Part shown: piece after piece, positions 35,375 to 44,734 of the stretch | How positions within the stretch are numbered: position 1 is the first letter of the stretch | Layout: each line of letters opens with the position of its first letter | From: Listeria swaminathanii | GTDB taxonomy: Bacteria > Bacillota > Bacilli > Lactobacillales > Listeriaceae | Direction: 5' to 3' | Length of the DNA: 64,000 nt | NCBI RefSeq assembly: GCF_014229645.1 | Contig: NZ_JAATOD010000002.1 | Coordinates: 1-64,000, forward strand | Position numbers and translations under genes: made by a program | The notes under the pieces: generated by a model | Database searches by the model: none | The model's input: the letters and a program-made list of their open reading frames with translations, nothing else | What the model was told of the DNA's origin: nothing

Positions 35375-36257
35375 GCTTATCTTCTGGCGACAGGCCAAAA
35401 ATCTTCCGCTGAATTGCACGTCCAGTCGGTGTAGCCGCCAATCCTCCTTCTGCCGTTTCTCTTAATGAGCTTGGCATTTGTAAGCCTACGCGGTGCATTG
35501 CTTCAATGACTTCATCACATGGGATGCGGCTCTTAATACCCGCTAATGCCATATCAGCTGAAATAATTGCTTGCGAAGAACCAAGTGCATTACGTTTGAC
35601 GCATGGTACTTCTACAAGTCCCGCTACAGGATCACACACAAGTCCAAGCATGTTTTTCATCGTCATTGCCATTGCATGTGCGGATTGTTCGGGCGTTCCA
35701 CCGGCTGCTGCTACAATCGCCGCTGAAGCCATCGCACTTGCTGATCCGATTTCCGCCTGACAACCACCCGCTGCCCCGCTTATAAAAGCATTATTCGCCA
35801 CAACATACCCAAAGGCACCAGCTGTGAATAAAAAGTTAACCATATCTTCACGCGTCATTTCAAGACGATCTTTTAAAGAAAAAAGTACGCCAGGAACAAC
35901 GCCTGCGCTTCCTGCAGTAGGTGTTGCGCAAATCACGCCCATCGAGGCATTGACTTCATTTGTCGCGATTGCTTTTGCTACTGAATCGAGCAAAACTTCA
36001 CCGGATAGGAAGTTTCCTTTTTTGATATAGTCTTGCATTAGGACAGCATCTCCGCCTGTTAAACCGGTTGTAGAAGTAACGCCAGCCTCGCCCTCGCGAA
36101 TGGCTTCTTCCATAATATCTAAATTCCGTTCCATCGCGGCAGTTATTTCCTCCCGCGGTAAACCAGAAATATTCATTTCACGATTAATCATAATTTCAGC
36201 AATAGTTAGGTTGTCGCGTTCAGCGATATCTACTAATTCTGCTACAGTTCTAAACAT
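35367..36257 (-). CDS. sdaAA: L-serine dehydratase, alpha subunit
   Basis: The iron-sulfur subunit of the two-subunit enzyme that deaminates L-serine to pyruvate and ammonia. The 296-aa protein has cysteines for a 4Fe-4S cluster in MGVICATPTAGSAG, GLVCDPVAG and VEVPCVKRNA. The start MFRTVAELVDIAERD at 36257 matches family N termini, though its ribosome binding site is weak (GTGTGG); translation may be coupled or reduced. A hairpin lies between sdaAB and this gene. Confidence 0.95.
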   Translation of the reverse strand: MFRTVAELVDIAERDNLTIAEIMINREMNISGLPREEITAAMERNLDIMEEAIREGEAGVTSTTGLTGGDAVLMQDYIKKGNFLSGEVLLDSVAKAIATNEVNASMGVICATPTAGSAGVVPGVLFSLKDRLEMTREDMVNFLFTAGAFGYVVANNAFISGAAGGCQAEIGSASAMASAAIVAAAGGTPEQSAHAMAMTMKNMLGLVCDPVAGLVEVPCVKRNALGSSQAIISADMALAGIKSRIPCDEVIEAMHRVGLQMPSSLRETAEGGLAATPTGRAIQRKIFGLSPEDKRE

Positions 36258-36314
36258 TGTTCCACACTCACTTTCTATACTCTTTACAAACATACCTGAT
36301 TTACAACTCAAAAT

Positions 36315-36353
36315 AAAGCCAAATGCACGTTTTATTTACGCACATTTGGCTTT
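36315..36353 (-). terminator. Hairpin between sdaAB and sdaAA
   Basis: AAAGCCAAATG / CATTTGGCTTT with inner CACG/CGTG-like pairs, followed on the minus strand by ATTTTG. It resembles a partial terminator or processing site within the operon. Confidence 0.6.
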
Positions 36354-36405
36354 ACACAAATCGAGCGAAAGCCACCGATTTACTAGCGATTAAGTACCAA
36401 ACCTA

Positions 36406-37068
36406 TTAAATCATGACACTTGCTACTTGATAAATCCCTGGTAATTCAGCAATTTTGCTAATTAAAGCTTGTTCAACTTGTTGGTCCACTTCAATGACCA
36501 TTAACGCTTCGTCGCCTTTTACTTTACGCGATACTTTCATTTGACCGATATTAATTTTATGGTCAGCAATTACGGAAGACACTGCAGCAATCGCGCCAAA
36601 TTTGTCTTGATGTAAAATAAGGATAGCTGGAGCAGTTCCAGTGAATTCTAGTTCAAATTCGTTGAGGCGAATAATTTCAACTTTCCCGCCGCCAATCGAT
36701 GCACCAATTAAAGTCATTTGTTGCATACCATGTTTGAGCACTAATTTTACTGTGTTTGGGTGCGGTGGCTCTTCCACTTCTTCGATAAACTGGATGCGCA
36801 TGCCCCATTCTTCAGCCAGTTGCGGTGATTCTTTCATCCGTGGATCATCTGGCTCAAAACCAAGCAATCCACCGATAAGCGCCACATCTGTTCCGTGCCC
36901 TTTATACGTTTTTGCAAAAGAACCATATAAATGAATATCTACTTGGGATGGTTGTTCATTAAAAACAGCTCGCGCGATGGCACCAATTCGACTAGCACCG
37001 GCAGTATGAGAACTTGATGGACCAATCATTACGGGACCAATAATATCAAACACGCTATTAAATTTCAC
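36406..37068 (-). CDS. sdaAB: L-serine dehydratase, beta subunit
   Basis: The 220-aa subunit has FNSVFDIIGPVMIGPSSSHTAGASRIG and a C-terminal ACT domain (IAAVSSVIADHKINIGQMKVSRK), probably for serine or allosteric binding. GTG at 37068 is chosen because GAAAGGATG lies upstream; an ATG three codons earlier is possible. 38 nt after fakA. Confidence 0.95.
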   Translation of the reverse strand: MKFNSVFDIIGPVMIGPSSSHTAGASRIGAIARAVFNEQPSQVDIHLYGSFAKTYKGHGTDVALIGGLLGFEPDDPRMKESPQLAEEWGMRIQFIEEVEEPPHPNTVKLVLKHGMQQMTLIGASIGGGKVEIIRLNEFELEFTGTAPAILILHQDKFGAIAAVSSVIADHKINIGQMKVSRKVKGDEALMVIEVDQQVEQALISKIAELPGIYQVASVMI

Positions 37069-37106
37069 TAAAATCATCCTTTCTTCTATTCATTTAAAAC
37101 AAGCCC

Positions 37107-38765
37107 TTATTCTACAGCAAAAATATACGGATAAACGGGTTGGTCACCTTCATGAATTTCTACTTCGATTTCTGGGAATGCTTCGGTTACTTTATCAGCT
37201 AGTTCTTCTGCTTTTGCAACATCCGAATCTTCGCCGACAATGATTGTAACGATTTCGCTATCGTCGTCTAGTAGTTTTTCTAACGTTTCGTAAGCTGCTT
37301 CTGCTAATGTAGCACAGCTGACTTTGATTTTACCTTCGACCATACCGATGAAGCTGTCTTTTTTAATTTCGACACCTTCTACTGTTGTATCACGCACGGC
37401 TGTTGTTACTTGACCACTCGCCACATCTTCAATGGCCGCTCTCATCGCTTCTGCATTCGTCAAGAAGTCTTGATCTGCTTGGAATGAAAGAACAGCAGTA
37501 AGTCCTTGTGGAATCGTTTTTGTAGGGATGATTTGTACTTTATCATCACCTAAAAGTTGCGCTGCTTGTTCCGCTGCCATTTGGATATTTTTATTATTTG
37601 GAAGAACAAAAACTTGTTCTGCGTTTGCCGATTCAATTGCTTTTACGATATCTTCCGTGCTTGGATTCATTGTTTGACCACCAGAAAGAACTACGGATAC
37701 GCCCATGCTTTCAAATAGTTTCTTCAATCCTTCTCCAGCTGACACTGTAACGATACCATATGGAGCTTTTTCTTTCGCCGGTGCTTTGTCATCACCAACA
37801 ATTTCATTATGCTGTTCACGCATGTTTTCCACTTTCATTTTAAGGAGGCTACCGTATTGTTGACCGTAATTTAGTACTTCGCCCGGATGCTCAACGTGAA
37901 CGTGCACTTTAACTACTTCATCATCAGCCGCTACAAGTAAAGAATCACCCAGTTTGCTTAAATCTTGACGGAACTGTTCTTCGTCAAAAGGTTTTAAGCC
38001 TGGTTTGTTTTCGTTGATTTTAACGATAATTTCGGTACAGTAGCCAAAATGAATATCTTCTGTCGACATAAAGTCTTGCACATGACGATGATGTTCAGCA
38101 TTAATCAATTCACCCATAGATGCCATATAGTCAGGAGCTTCTGCCATTTTGCCAGTTAGTACGCCATAAAATCCTTCATAAATAATGATAAGACCTTGAC
38201 CACCACTATCAACAACGCCAACTTCTTTTAACACTGGAAGTAGATCAGGTGTTTTTTCTAAAGCTATTTTCCCTTGTTTTAAAATGGCTTCCATAACTAA
38301 TTCGATTTCTTTATGTTCATTTGCTGCTGCAACGCCGGCTTTCGCAGCTTCACGAGCAACAGTAAGGATTGTTCCTTCTACCGGTTTCATAACTGCTTTA
38401 TAAGCCGTTTCAACGCCTTTTACAAAAGCAGCGGCAAATTCTTCTGCATTTAAGGTTTCTTTGTTTTCAATGGATTTCGAAAAGCCTCGGAAAAGTTGGG
38501 ATAAAATAACGCCGGAATTCCCGCGGGCACCCATTAGCAGGCCTTTCGCTAAGTTTGCTCCAACGGCACTAATTGTTTCTTTATCATTTTTCGCAACTTC
38601 TTCTGCTCCACTTGTCATTGATAGATTCATGTTTGTTCCCGTGTCACCATCTGGAACCGGGAAGACATTCAATGAATCTACAAAATCAGCATTTTTTGCT
38701 AAATTTTCTGCTCCAAGTGCTATCATTGCTGCAAATTTCTCTGAGTCTAACTGATATATACTCAC
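37107..38765 (-). CDS. fakA: Fatty acid kinase subunit FakA (YloV)
   Basis: FakA is the ATP-binding kinase that phosphorylates fatty acids held by FakB (DegV-type) proteins, feeding exogenous acids to PlsY. The 552-aa protein has the Dak2 domain with nucleotide/Mg motif FPVPDGDTGTNMNLSM and KGLLMGARGNSGVILSQLFRG, a middle domain and a C-terminal FakA-type region (VLSGGQTMNPSTEDIVKAI). Its location with yloU is conserved in Firmicutes. Confidence 0.95.
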   Translation of the reverse strand: MSIYQLDSEKFAAMIALGAENLAKNADFVDSLNVFPVPDGDTGTNMNLSMTSGAEEVAKNDKETISAVGANLAKGLLMGARGNSGVILSQLFRGFSKSIENKETLNAEEFAAAFVKGVETAYKAVMKPVEGTILTVAREAAKAGVAAANEHKEIELVMEAILKQGKIALEKTPDLLPVLKEVGVVDSGGQGLIIIYEGFYGVLTGKMAEAPDYMASMGELINAEHHRHVQDFMSTEDIHFGYCTEIIVKINENKPGLKPFDEEQFRQDLSKLGDSLLVAADDEVVKVHVHVEHPGEVLNYGQQYGSLLKMKVENMREQHNEIVGDDKAPAKEKAPYGIVTVSAGEGLKKLFESMGVSVVLSGGQTMNPSTEDIVKAIESANAEQVFVLPNNKNIQMAAEQAAQLLGDDKVQIIPTKTIPQGLTAVLSFQADQDFLTNAEAMRAAIEDVASGQVTTAVRDTTVEGVEIKKDSFIGMVEGKIKVSCATLAEAAYETLEKLLDDDSEIVTIIVGEDSDVAKAEELADKVTEAFPEIEVEIHEGDQPVYPYIFAVE

Positions 38766-38779
38766 TTACATAATCCTCC

Positions 38780-39145
38780 TTATGATTCCTTGATTACTCG
38801 GACACCTTGAACATAAATATTCACTGATTCCACTGTAATACCGAGTGTTTTTTCTAGTGTGTATTTTACGCGCTCTTGTACGTTGTGCGCTACTTCGGAA
38901 ATTTTTGTTCCAAAGCTAACAATGATATACATATCGATATGTATACCTTCATCTTCTTGTCTCACGATAACGCCTTTTGTATAATTTTCTCTTCTAAGAA
39001 TATCTGTTAAACCATCACGAATTTGATGTCTACTTGCCATTCCAACGATACCAAAGTTCTCTTCGGCAGCTCCGCCAGCGATTGTTGCAATCACATCACT
39101 AGTAATATCGATTTTGCCAAGCTTTGTGTCGATTTCAATTGCCAT
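38780..39145 (-). CDS. yloU: Asp23/Gls24 family protein YloU
   Basis: The 121-aa protein has the Asp23 fold pattern: LGKIDITSDVIATIAGGAAEENFGIVGMAS and YIIVSFGTKISEVAHNVQERVKYTLEKTLG, ending VNIYVQGVRV. Members include envelope-stress and cell-surface-associated proteins; the function of YloU is not established. AAGGAGG before the ATG; first gene of yloU-fakA-sdaAB-sdaAA-recG. Confidence 0.93.
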   Translation of the reverse strand: MAIEIDTKLGKIDITSDVIATIAGGAAEENFGIVGMASRHQIRDGLTDILRRENYTKGVIVRQEDEGIHIDMYIIVSFGTKISEVAHNVQERVKYTLEKTLGITVESVNIYVQGVRVIKES

Positions 39146-39228
39146 TCTATATTCCTCCTTGTGGATTATATTCTCGTTCGATTATTTTTTATTATTGATT
39201 TTATTTGATTATAAAGTCGTCCTTCCCT

Positions 39229-39257
39229 ATTTTACTATAATCACGGCCCTTTGGAAA
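39229..39257 (-). promoter_or_regulatory. yloU operon promoter
   Basis: Minus strand: TTTCCA (39252-39257), 17-bp spacer, TAAAAT (39229-39234). The leader to the yloU start is about 80 nt. Confidence 0.6.
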
Positions 39258-39336
39258 GCATATCCTCCAATTGCTTGATTAAAGCTACATTTATGCTGTC
39301 AAGTAAAAATTCTTTGCACTATTTTCGCTTATCCTC

Positions 39337-39365
39337 TTGCAAAGTATACTTGTTTATGATAAATT
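39337..39365 (+). promoter_or_regulatory. rpmB promoter
   Basis: TTGCAA (39337-39342), 17-bp spacer, TAAATT (39360-39365), 78 bp before the rpmB start. Confidence 0.65.
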
Positions 39366-39442
39366 ATTCTAGTGTATGAAAAACAAATGGATAGGTTATT
39401 TTAAATAAGTTATCCGAAGAGCTCTGTAAGGAGGGGTAAACT

Positions 39443-39631
39443 ATGGCTAAAGAATGTGTTATTACAGGCCGCAAATCACGTTCCGGTAACAAACGTTCCC
39501 ACGCAATGAACTCCAGCAAACGTACTTGGAAAGCTAACTTGCAAAAAGTACGGATTCTGGTTAACGGCAAACCTAAAAAAGTTTGGGTATCTGCTCGTGC
39601 GCTTAAATCTGGTAAAGTGGAACGCGTTTAA
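39443..39631 (+). CDS. rpmB: 50S ribosomal protein L28
   Basis: The 62-aa basic protein, [27 protein letters not shown], contains [28 protein letters not shown] typical of bL28. It lacks the N-terminal zinc-ribbon Cys pairs (one Cys only), so it is a zinc-independent form. AAGGAGGGG precedes the ATG. Monocistronic, divergent from yloU. Confidence 0.97.
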
Positions 39632-39648
39632 TTGAAGGAGAAATCAAG

Positions 39649-39678
39649 TGCAGCGACAATTATGTCGGTGCATTTTTT
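39649..39678 (+). terminator. rpmB terminator
   Basis: TGCAGCGAC / GTCGGTGCA with one mismatch, then six T. Confidence 0.85.
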
Positions 39679-39697
39679 CTTTGTCTAAAAACAAAAA

Positions 39698-39720
39698 ACA
39701 CAGGCCACGTGCGCCTGTGT
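39698..39720 (-). terminator. thiN terminator
   Basis: Minus strand: ACACAGGC-GCACGT-GGCCTGTGT followed by six T; it ends the coaBC-to-thiN transcript. Confidence 0.85.
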
Positions 39721-39726
39721 TTTTTA

Positions 39727-40371
39727 TTAATCATTACTTTGCGTTAACAAAATCATCCCACTTGTAAAAGAAAACTCCCCTACTTGATCCACAAATTCAT
39801 TGCTAGAAAGCGCCGAACCAACAGGATATGTAGCATTGTCAAGTGGATAGGCAAACCCTTTTAACGTAAGGCCTGTCACATCTTTCATCGTCGTAAACGC
39901 GACGTATTTTTTATCTGCTAATTTTTCAATCCTGTAGTTACCGGGTGTGTACATTTTGATGTAGTTGTAGCGATCAATCAATTCTACGACCGGCACAGCG
40001 GCTAAAAAACGTGGCTTGGTTAGCATCATTAGGTTCGCGAGTAAATGGTCCAAGCGTCCTCCTGTAGCCCCAAAAATGCGTATTTTATCTGGTTCTTGCT
40101 CCATTGCCCAACTTAGACCGATTTCTGTGTCTGTTTCATCTTTTTCAGCGGGAAATTCAAGTACTTCATCTACTTTTGTTTTTAAATCTGCCAATTCTTC
40201 CGTTGTCAGCGAATCAAAATCACCCATCGCAATCGTTGGGATAATTCCTCTATCTAATAACCGTTTGGCTCCGCGGTCCACGCCAACCCAACTAATATCT
40301 GCATTCGTATATTGCGCTAAATCTGGAATTTCTGACGCGGGTCCACCAACCATAATATGAATTATCTTCAT
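39727..40371 (-). CDS. thiN: Thiamine pyrophosphokinase
   Basis: The 214-aa protein converts thiamine to thiamine diphosphate. It has ISWVGVDRGAKRLLDRGIIPTIAMGDFDSL (substrate site), AEKDETDTEIGLSWAM and GATGGRLDHLLANLMML, characteristic of TPK. Last gene of the coaBC cluster, 65 nt after rpe with a hairpin in the gap. Confidence 0.95.
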   Translation of the reverse strand: MKIIHIMVGGPASEIPDLAQYTNADISWVGVDRGAKRLLDRGIIPTIAMGDFDSLTTEELADLKTKVDEVLEFPAEKDETDTEIGLSWAMEQEPDKIRIFGATGGRLDHLLANLMMLTKPRFLAAVPVVELIDRYNYIKMYTPGNYRIEKLADKKYVAFTTMKDVTGLTLKGFAYPLDNATYPVGSALSSNEFVDQVGEFSFTSGMILLTQSND

Positions 40372-40400
40372 CTTTGCGTCCCCTTCTTTCCTAACAAATA

Positions 40401-40428
40401 AGGCTGGAACGGTTGATGGTCCCAGCCT
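40401..40428 (-). terminator. Hairpin between rpe and thiN
   Basis: AGGCTGGAA / TCCCAGCCT, a 9-bp GC-rich stem with one wobble, followed on the minus strand by TTATTTGTTAGG. A leaky terminator or attenuator. Confidence 0.55.
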
Positions 40429-40436
40429 AAGTCGAC

Positions 40437-41093
40437 TTACTCGCCTACAATGGCACGTAATTTATCAATTGGTGTTTGACGGTTTTTATTGCCATAGATA
40501 TAACTACCGGCTACAAATACATTGGCACCAGCGTCACGACATAATTTTGCTGATTCATGATCTACGCCACCATCTACTTCAATTTCAATATCTAAACCTT
40601 TTTCGTCCACGATTTTTTTGAAAGCACTAATTTTCTCTAGTACTTCAGGAATGAATTTTTGTCCACCAAAACCGGGATTTACAGTCATAAATAACACCAT
40701 ATCTAGTTCATTCAAAACGTGTTGTAAAACGTCAATTGGTGTTGCTGGATTAAGTACTGCTCCAGCTTTCACGCCGTAAGAACGGATGAGTTGTAATGTG
40801 CGGTGAAGATGCGTACAAGCTTCAACATGTACGGTAATGTAGTCCGCGCCCGCTTTTGCAAATTCTGGAATATACGTATCCGGGTTTTCAATCATTAAAT
40901 GAACATCAAGTGGTAGTTTGGTTTCCGGGCGAATTGCTTTAACAACAGCAGGACCAAATGTAATATTTGGAACGAAATGTCCGTCCATAACATCAATGTG
41001 GATGTAGTCTGCGCCGCAATTTTCTACTTCTTTAATATCTCTTGCAAGATTTGCAAAGTCTGCACTTAAAATCGAAGGAGCTATTTTTCCCAT
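40437..41093 (-). CDS. rpe: Ribulose-phosphate 3-epimerase
   Basis: Interconverts ribulose-5-P and xylulose-5-P. The 218-aa TIM barrel has APSILSADFANLARDI, YIHIDVMDGHFVPNITFGP, LMTVNPGFGGQKF-type metal/phosphate motifs and EVDGGVDHESAKLC. 2 nt after rsgA, as in B. subtilis. Confidence 0.97.
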   Translation of the reverse strand: MGKIAPSILSADFANLARDIKEVENCGADYIHIDVMDGHFVPNITFGPAVVKAIRPETKLPLDVHLMIENPDTYIPEFAKAGADYITVHVEACTHLHRTLQLIRSYGVKAGAVLNPATPIDVLQHVLNELDMVLFMTVNPGFGGQKFIPEVLEKISAFKKIVDEKGLDIEIEVDGGVDHESAKLCRDAGANVFVAGSYIYGNKNRQTPIDKLRAIVGE

Positions 41094-41095
41094 TC

Positions 41096-41971
41096 TTAAT
41101 ACCTCGGCTTTCTGTTTTTTAATTCTTGTAAAATTTGGATATAGTGTTTATAACGAAATTCTGCTATTTCATTAGCTTCAACAGCTGTTTTAACGGCACA
41201 ATTAGGTTCGTTTTCGTGCATACAACCGCGGAATTTACAACCACTACGACGGTCTTCTATTTCTGGAAAACAAAATTGTAATGTTTCTGGTTGTAAGTCA
41301 TCCCATTCAATCGAGCTAAAACCAGGCGTATCAGCGACAAAGCCATCGCCAATTGGCATCAGCTCAACGTGTCTGGTTGTATGTTTCCCACGACCAAGTG
41401 AATTCGAAATTTCTGCTGTTTTTAATGTTAAATCGCTATTTAAACTATTTAACAAAGTAGATTTCCCAACGCCTGATTGCCCAGCGATAACCGCGATTTT
41501 GCCGCTGATGTAGTCTTTAATCGCTTCTTTATCTGGTTCATCATTTGTAACGAACACATCATAGCCGATATTTTCATAGATTTCTTTATAGACCGCAATT
41601 TGTTCTTTTTCCGTTTCAGATGCTAAGTCCATTTTGCTAATACAAATAACGGGTTTGATGTCTTCTTTTTCAATAGCAACTAAAAAACGGTCTGCTAGAT
41701 TCGTGGAAAAATCGGGTTCTACTGCTGAAAATACTAAAATCGCAATATCGATGTTTGCCACGGGAGGTCGCACAAGGGCGTTTTCCCGGGACATTACATC
41801 TAAAATATAGCCATCCGTTTTATTTTCTATTTGAAATTCTACATCATCGCCAACAAGCGGAGAGATATTTCGTTTTCTAAAATTCCCCCGTGCGCGACAT
41901 TGATATACTTGTCCTTCTGAAAATACATAGTAAAATCCACTCAACGCTTTGATAATTTGTCCTTCCAGCAC
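41096..41971 (-). CDS. rsgA: Ribosome small-subunit biogenesis GTPase RsgA (CpgA)
   Basis: A circularly permuted GTPase aiding late 30S maturation. The 291-aa protein has an OB domain, ISKMDLAS (G4) ahead of G1 IAGQSGVGKSTLLNSL and G3 DTPGFSS, and a C-terminal zinc knuckle CKFRGCMHENEPNC. The start is GTG at 41971 with CGGAGG upstream. Follows the stp-prkC pair. Confidence 0.97.
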   Translation of the reverse strand: MLEGQIIKALSGFYYVFSEGQVYQCRARGNFRKRNISPLVGDDVEFQIENKTDGYILDVMSRENALVRPPVANIDIAILVFSAVEPDFSTNLADRFLVAIEKEDIKPVICISKMDLASETEKEQIAVYKEIYENIGYDVFVTNDEPDKEAIKDYISGKIAVIAGQSGVGKSTLLNSLNSDLTLKTAEISNSLGRGKHTTRHVELMPIGDGFVADTPGFSSIEWDDLQPETLQFCFPEIEDRRSGCKFRGCMHENEPNCAVKTAVEANEIAEFRYKHYIQILQELKNRKPRY

Positions 41972-41989
41972 ATTTCCTCCGTTCTATTT

Positions 41990-43957
41990 TTATTTTGGAT
42001 AAGGGACTGTACCTTCATCGATTACTTTACCATCACTCATGATTTTATAGCCTGCGCTAGAACCTTCTTCAATTTGGAAAGTTATTTCTACCGAGGTGTT
42101 TTGTGAGATAGTCATTTCTCGGTAAGCACTTGTCATGCTATGGTCTTTATCTTGAATGTAAATTTGTATTTTCTGTGGTTGCGGGTTTTCTTCATCGCTT
42201 GGTGTATAGGCGATGTTGAATGTTTTTGTTACTTCTTTGACTTGTTTTTCTTTCGGTCCAGCAGAGATGACGATTTCAATGGTATCGCCAGGAGTCACTG
42301 TCGATCCAGCTGATGGGGACTGCGAAATAACTTGTCCTTTTTCAACAGAATCTGAATTTTCTTCTTTGCTGGAAACTTTTAGTCCAATTGATGAGGCATA
42401 ATCTTCTACTGCTGTTTTCGTATATCCGCGTAAGTCTTTCAGTGTGATTGGCTCTGCACCTTTACTTACAACGAATTTTACATTAGTCGATTTGGCTACT
42501 ACTTCTGTTCCTTGTGTTGGAGTTTGGCTGATAATCATTCCTTTGCCAACTTCGGAACTATAAGCTTCTTCGGAAGAAACATTTTTAAAGCCTTGTTGTT
42601 CGAGTAAAGCTTTCGTATCTGCGTAATTTCTTCCAGTGTAGTTTTCCATCGTTATTTTTTTAGAACCATTACTTACGAATAAATTGATTTTCGTTCCTTT
42701 TTCTTTCATATCGCCTGCCGCTGGGTCGGTATTGATGACTTTTCCTTCAGCAACTTCATCACTATTTTTCTCGGCGGTTTTCCCGATGACAAATCCTTCT
42801 TTTTGAAGTAACGCTACTGCTTGGTCTTCTGTTTTACCAGAAACGTCCGGCACAGCCACTTCGTCAGGACTTTTACCTAGAAGCCACAATAATAAAATGA
42901 CAATGGCGAAAATCGCGATAACGGAAGAAACAATCCAAGCAATTTTCTTTTTCTTGCTCATTTTTTTCTTTTTCTTGCCTTTTTTCTCCTCTGGTGTCGT
43001 TTCAGCTGCTGCTACTTTTCCTTCTGGGACAATGGTTTTGTCGAGGTTTTTCATCGTTTCTTTCGTCGCGATGATTGGAATAGCTTTCGTATCACCATCG
43101 TCTGTTGGGAAAACGTATTTAGGCTCGTTTAGTCTGTCTGGATTTAGGCATGTTTGCAAGTCTTTTTCCATTTCTTCTGCGTTTTGGTAACGTAAAAATG
43201 GATCTTTTGCCGTTGCTTTAATAATAATATTTTCTAGGCTTTGGGGAATTTCTGGATTTTGCGCTCTTGCGGACGGGATGTCTGCTTGCAAATGCTTAAT
43301 CGCAATTGAAACTGCTGATTCACCGTCAAAAGGTACTTTTCCAGTTAATAATTCGTATAAAACGATCCCTAGCGAATAAATATCCGATTTTTGAGTCGCC
43401 ATCCCGCCGCGTGCTTGTTCTGGAGATAAGTAATGAACAGAGCCAAGCAAGGAATTGGTTTGCGTAATCGATGTTTCAGAAAGCGCCATCGCAATCCCAA
43501 AATCGGTAATTTTCACAACGCCGTCATGGTCAATTAAAATATTTTGCGGTTTTAAGTCGCGGTGAATAATGTGATGTTGATGGGCAATTGCCACTGCAGA
43601 AACGATTTGTAGCATAATATCTACTGCTTTATCGTAGCTGATTGGATGGTTTTCGTGAATGTACTGTTTCAAGTCCATTCCGTCCACATGCTCCATAACA
43701 ATATAATGTAAATCATTTTCTTCACCAACGTCGTACACGCTAACAATATTAGGGTGAACTAAACTCGTTGCCGATTGAGCTTCTCGTTGGAATCGACGAA
43801 TAAGGTTGCTCTCATCTGCTAAATCAATGCGTAAAATTTTCACTGCAACGTCTCTATCAAGAATAATATCATGCGCCAGATACACATTGGCCATTCCGCC
43901 GCCGCCTATTGCATGTAAAATCTTATATCGATCACTTAATCGCTTACCAATCATCAT
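41990..43957 (-). CDS. prkC: Ser/Thr protein kinase PrkC with PASTA repeats
   Basis: A membrane kinase that senses muropeptides/lipid II and controls wall homeostasis. The 655-aa protein has a kinase domain (GGGGMANVYLA, VAVKIL, HRDLKPQNILI, DFGIA, SPEQARGG), a Lys-rich segment, one membrane helix (about 340-362), three extracellular PASTA domains (about 368-575) and a C-terminal beta-rich tail. Coupled to stp by a 4-nt overlap; GGGAGGG before the ATG. Confidence 0.97.
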   Translation of the reverse strand: MMIGKRLSDRYKILHAIGGGGMANVYLAHDIILDRDVAVKILRIDLADESNLIRRFQREAQSATSLVHPNIVSVYDVGEENDLHYIVMEHVDGMDLKQYIHENHPISYDKAVDIMLQIVSAVAIAHQHHIIHRDLKPQNILIDHDGVVKITDFGIAMALSETSITQTNSLLGSVHYLSPEQARGGMATQKSDIYSLGIVLYELLTGKVPFDGESAVSIAIKHLQADIPSARAQNPEIPQSLENIIIKATAKDPFLRYQNAEEMEKDLQTCLNPDRLNEPKYVFPTDDGDTKAIPIIATKETMKNLDKTIVPEGKVAAAETTPEEKKGKKKKKMSKKKKIAWIVSSVIAIFAIVILLLWLLGKSPDEVAVPDVSGKTEDQAVALLQKEGFVIGKTAEKNSDEVAEGKVINTDPAAGDMKEKGTKINLFVSNGSKKITMENYTGRNYADTKALLEQQGFKNVSSEEAYSSEVGKGMIISQTPTQGTEVVAKSTNVKFVVSKGAEPITLKDLRGYTKTAVEDYASSIGLKVSSKEENSDSVEKGQVISQSPSAGSTVTPGDTIEIVISAGPKEKQVKEVTKTFNIAYTPSDEENPQPQKIQIYIQDKDHSMTSAYREMTISQNTSVEITFQIEEGSSAGYKIMSDGKVIDEGTVPYPK

Positions 43958-44712
43958 GAAGCGTCCCTCCCTTTCTGCGTCAGATCTCGTTCGACTAACA
44001 GCACGGTAATATTATCTTCTCCCCCATAAGAATTCGCTTTTGTAATAAATACATCTGCTTTTTCGGAAAGAGTTCGTTTACTTTTTAAAATTTCTTCCAT
44101 TTCCACTTCAGGAACCATATTGGTTAAGCCGTCAGAACAAAGTAACAACGTATCTGTTGTTTGAAAAGGAACAACAAACGTATCGACTTCTACTTTTCCT
44201 TCCACGCCAAGTGCGCGTAATAGAATATTTTTCCGTGGATGATTCATGGCATCTTCTTTACTGATTTCACCGGTTCTAAGCAGTTCATGTACAAGCGAAT
44301 GATCTTCCGTAAGTTGGCGTAATACTTCATTTTGAAGTAAATAACCACGGCTATCTCCTACGTTAGCAATAACGACTTGCGACTGCGCCATAATTGCTGC
44401 TACAAGTGTCGTCCCCATGCCATTTAGGTCCATTTCACTTTCCGCATAAAGAACAATTTGTTTATTGACTTCTTGGATTGTTTTTCGAAGCCAAGTTTCA
44501 ATTTCTTCTGCGGTCAAAAGTGCGGTCGTTTCTTTCCATGCGTCGCTTAGTAAACGAACAGCCATTTCGCTCGCCACGTCTCCTGCGCGGTGACCACCCA
44601 TGCCGTCTGCAACAATGACAATTGGCTGGTTGTCTTTATTTTCAAAAACGCCACCATTGTCTTCATTATGATGTCTTATTCTGCCTCTATCTGTTCTAAA
44701 TTCTGCATGCAT
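43954..44712 (-). CDS. stp: PP2C-type Ser/Thr phosphatase Stp
   Basis: The cognate phosphatase of PrkC. The 252-aa PPM protein has RTDRGRIRHHNEDN, VIVADGMGGHRAGDVAS, NVGDSRGYLL, LCSDGLTNMV and GGEDNITVLLV with the metal-binding Asp residues. L. monocytogenes Stp also acts on EF-Tu. Located between rsmB and prkC. Confidence 0.97.
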   Translation of the reverse strand: MHAEFRTDRGRIRHHNEDNGGVFENKDNQPIVIVADGMGGHRAGDVASEMAVRLLSDAWKETTALLTAEEIETWLRKTIQEVNKQIVLYAESEMDLNGMGTTLVAAIMAQSQVVIANVGDSRGYLLQNEVLRQLTEDHSLVHELLRTGEISKEDAMNHPRKNILLRALGVEGKVEVDTFVVPFQTTDTLLLCSDGLTNMVPEVEMEEILKSKRTLSEKADVFITKANSYGGEDNITVLLVERDLTQKGRDAS

Positions 44713-44734
44713 TTAAAAGCACCTCACTAATTTT

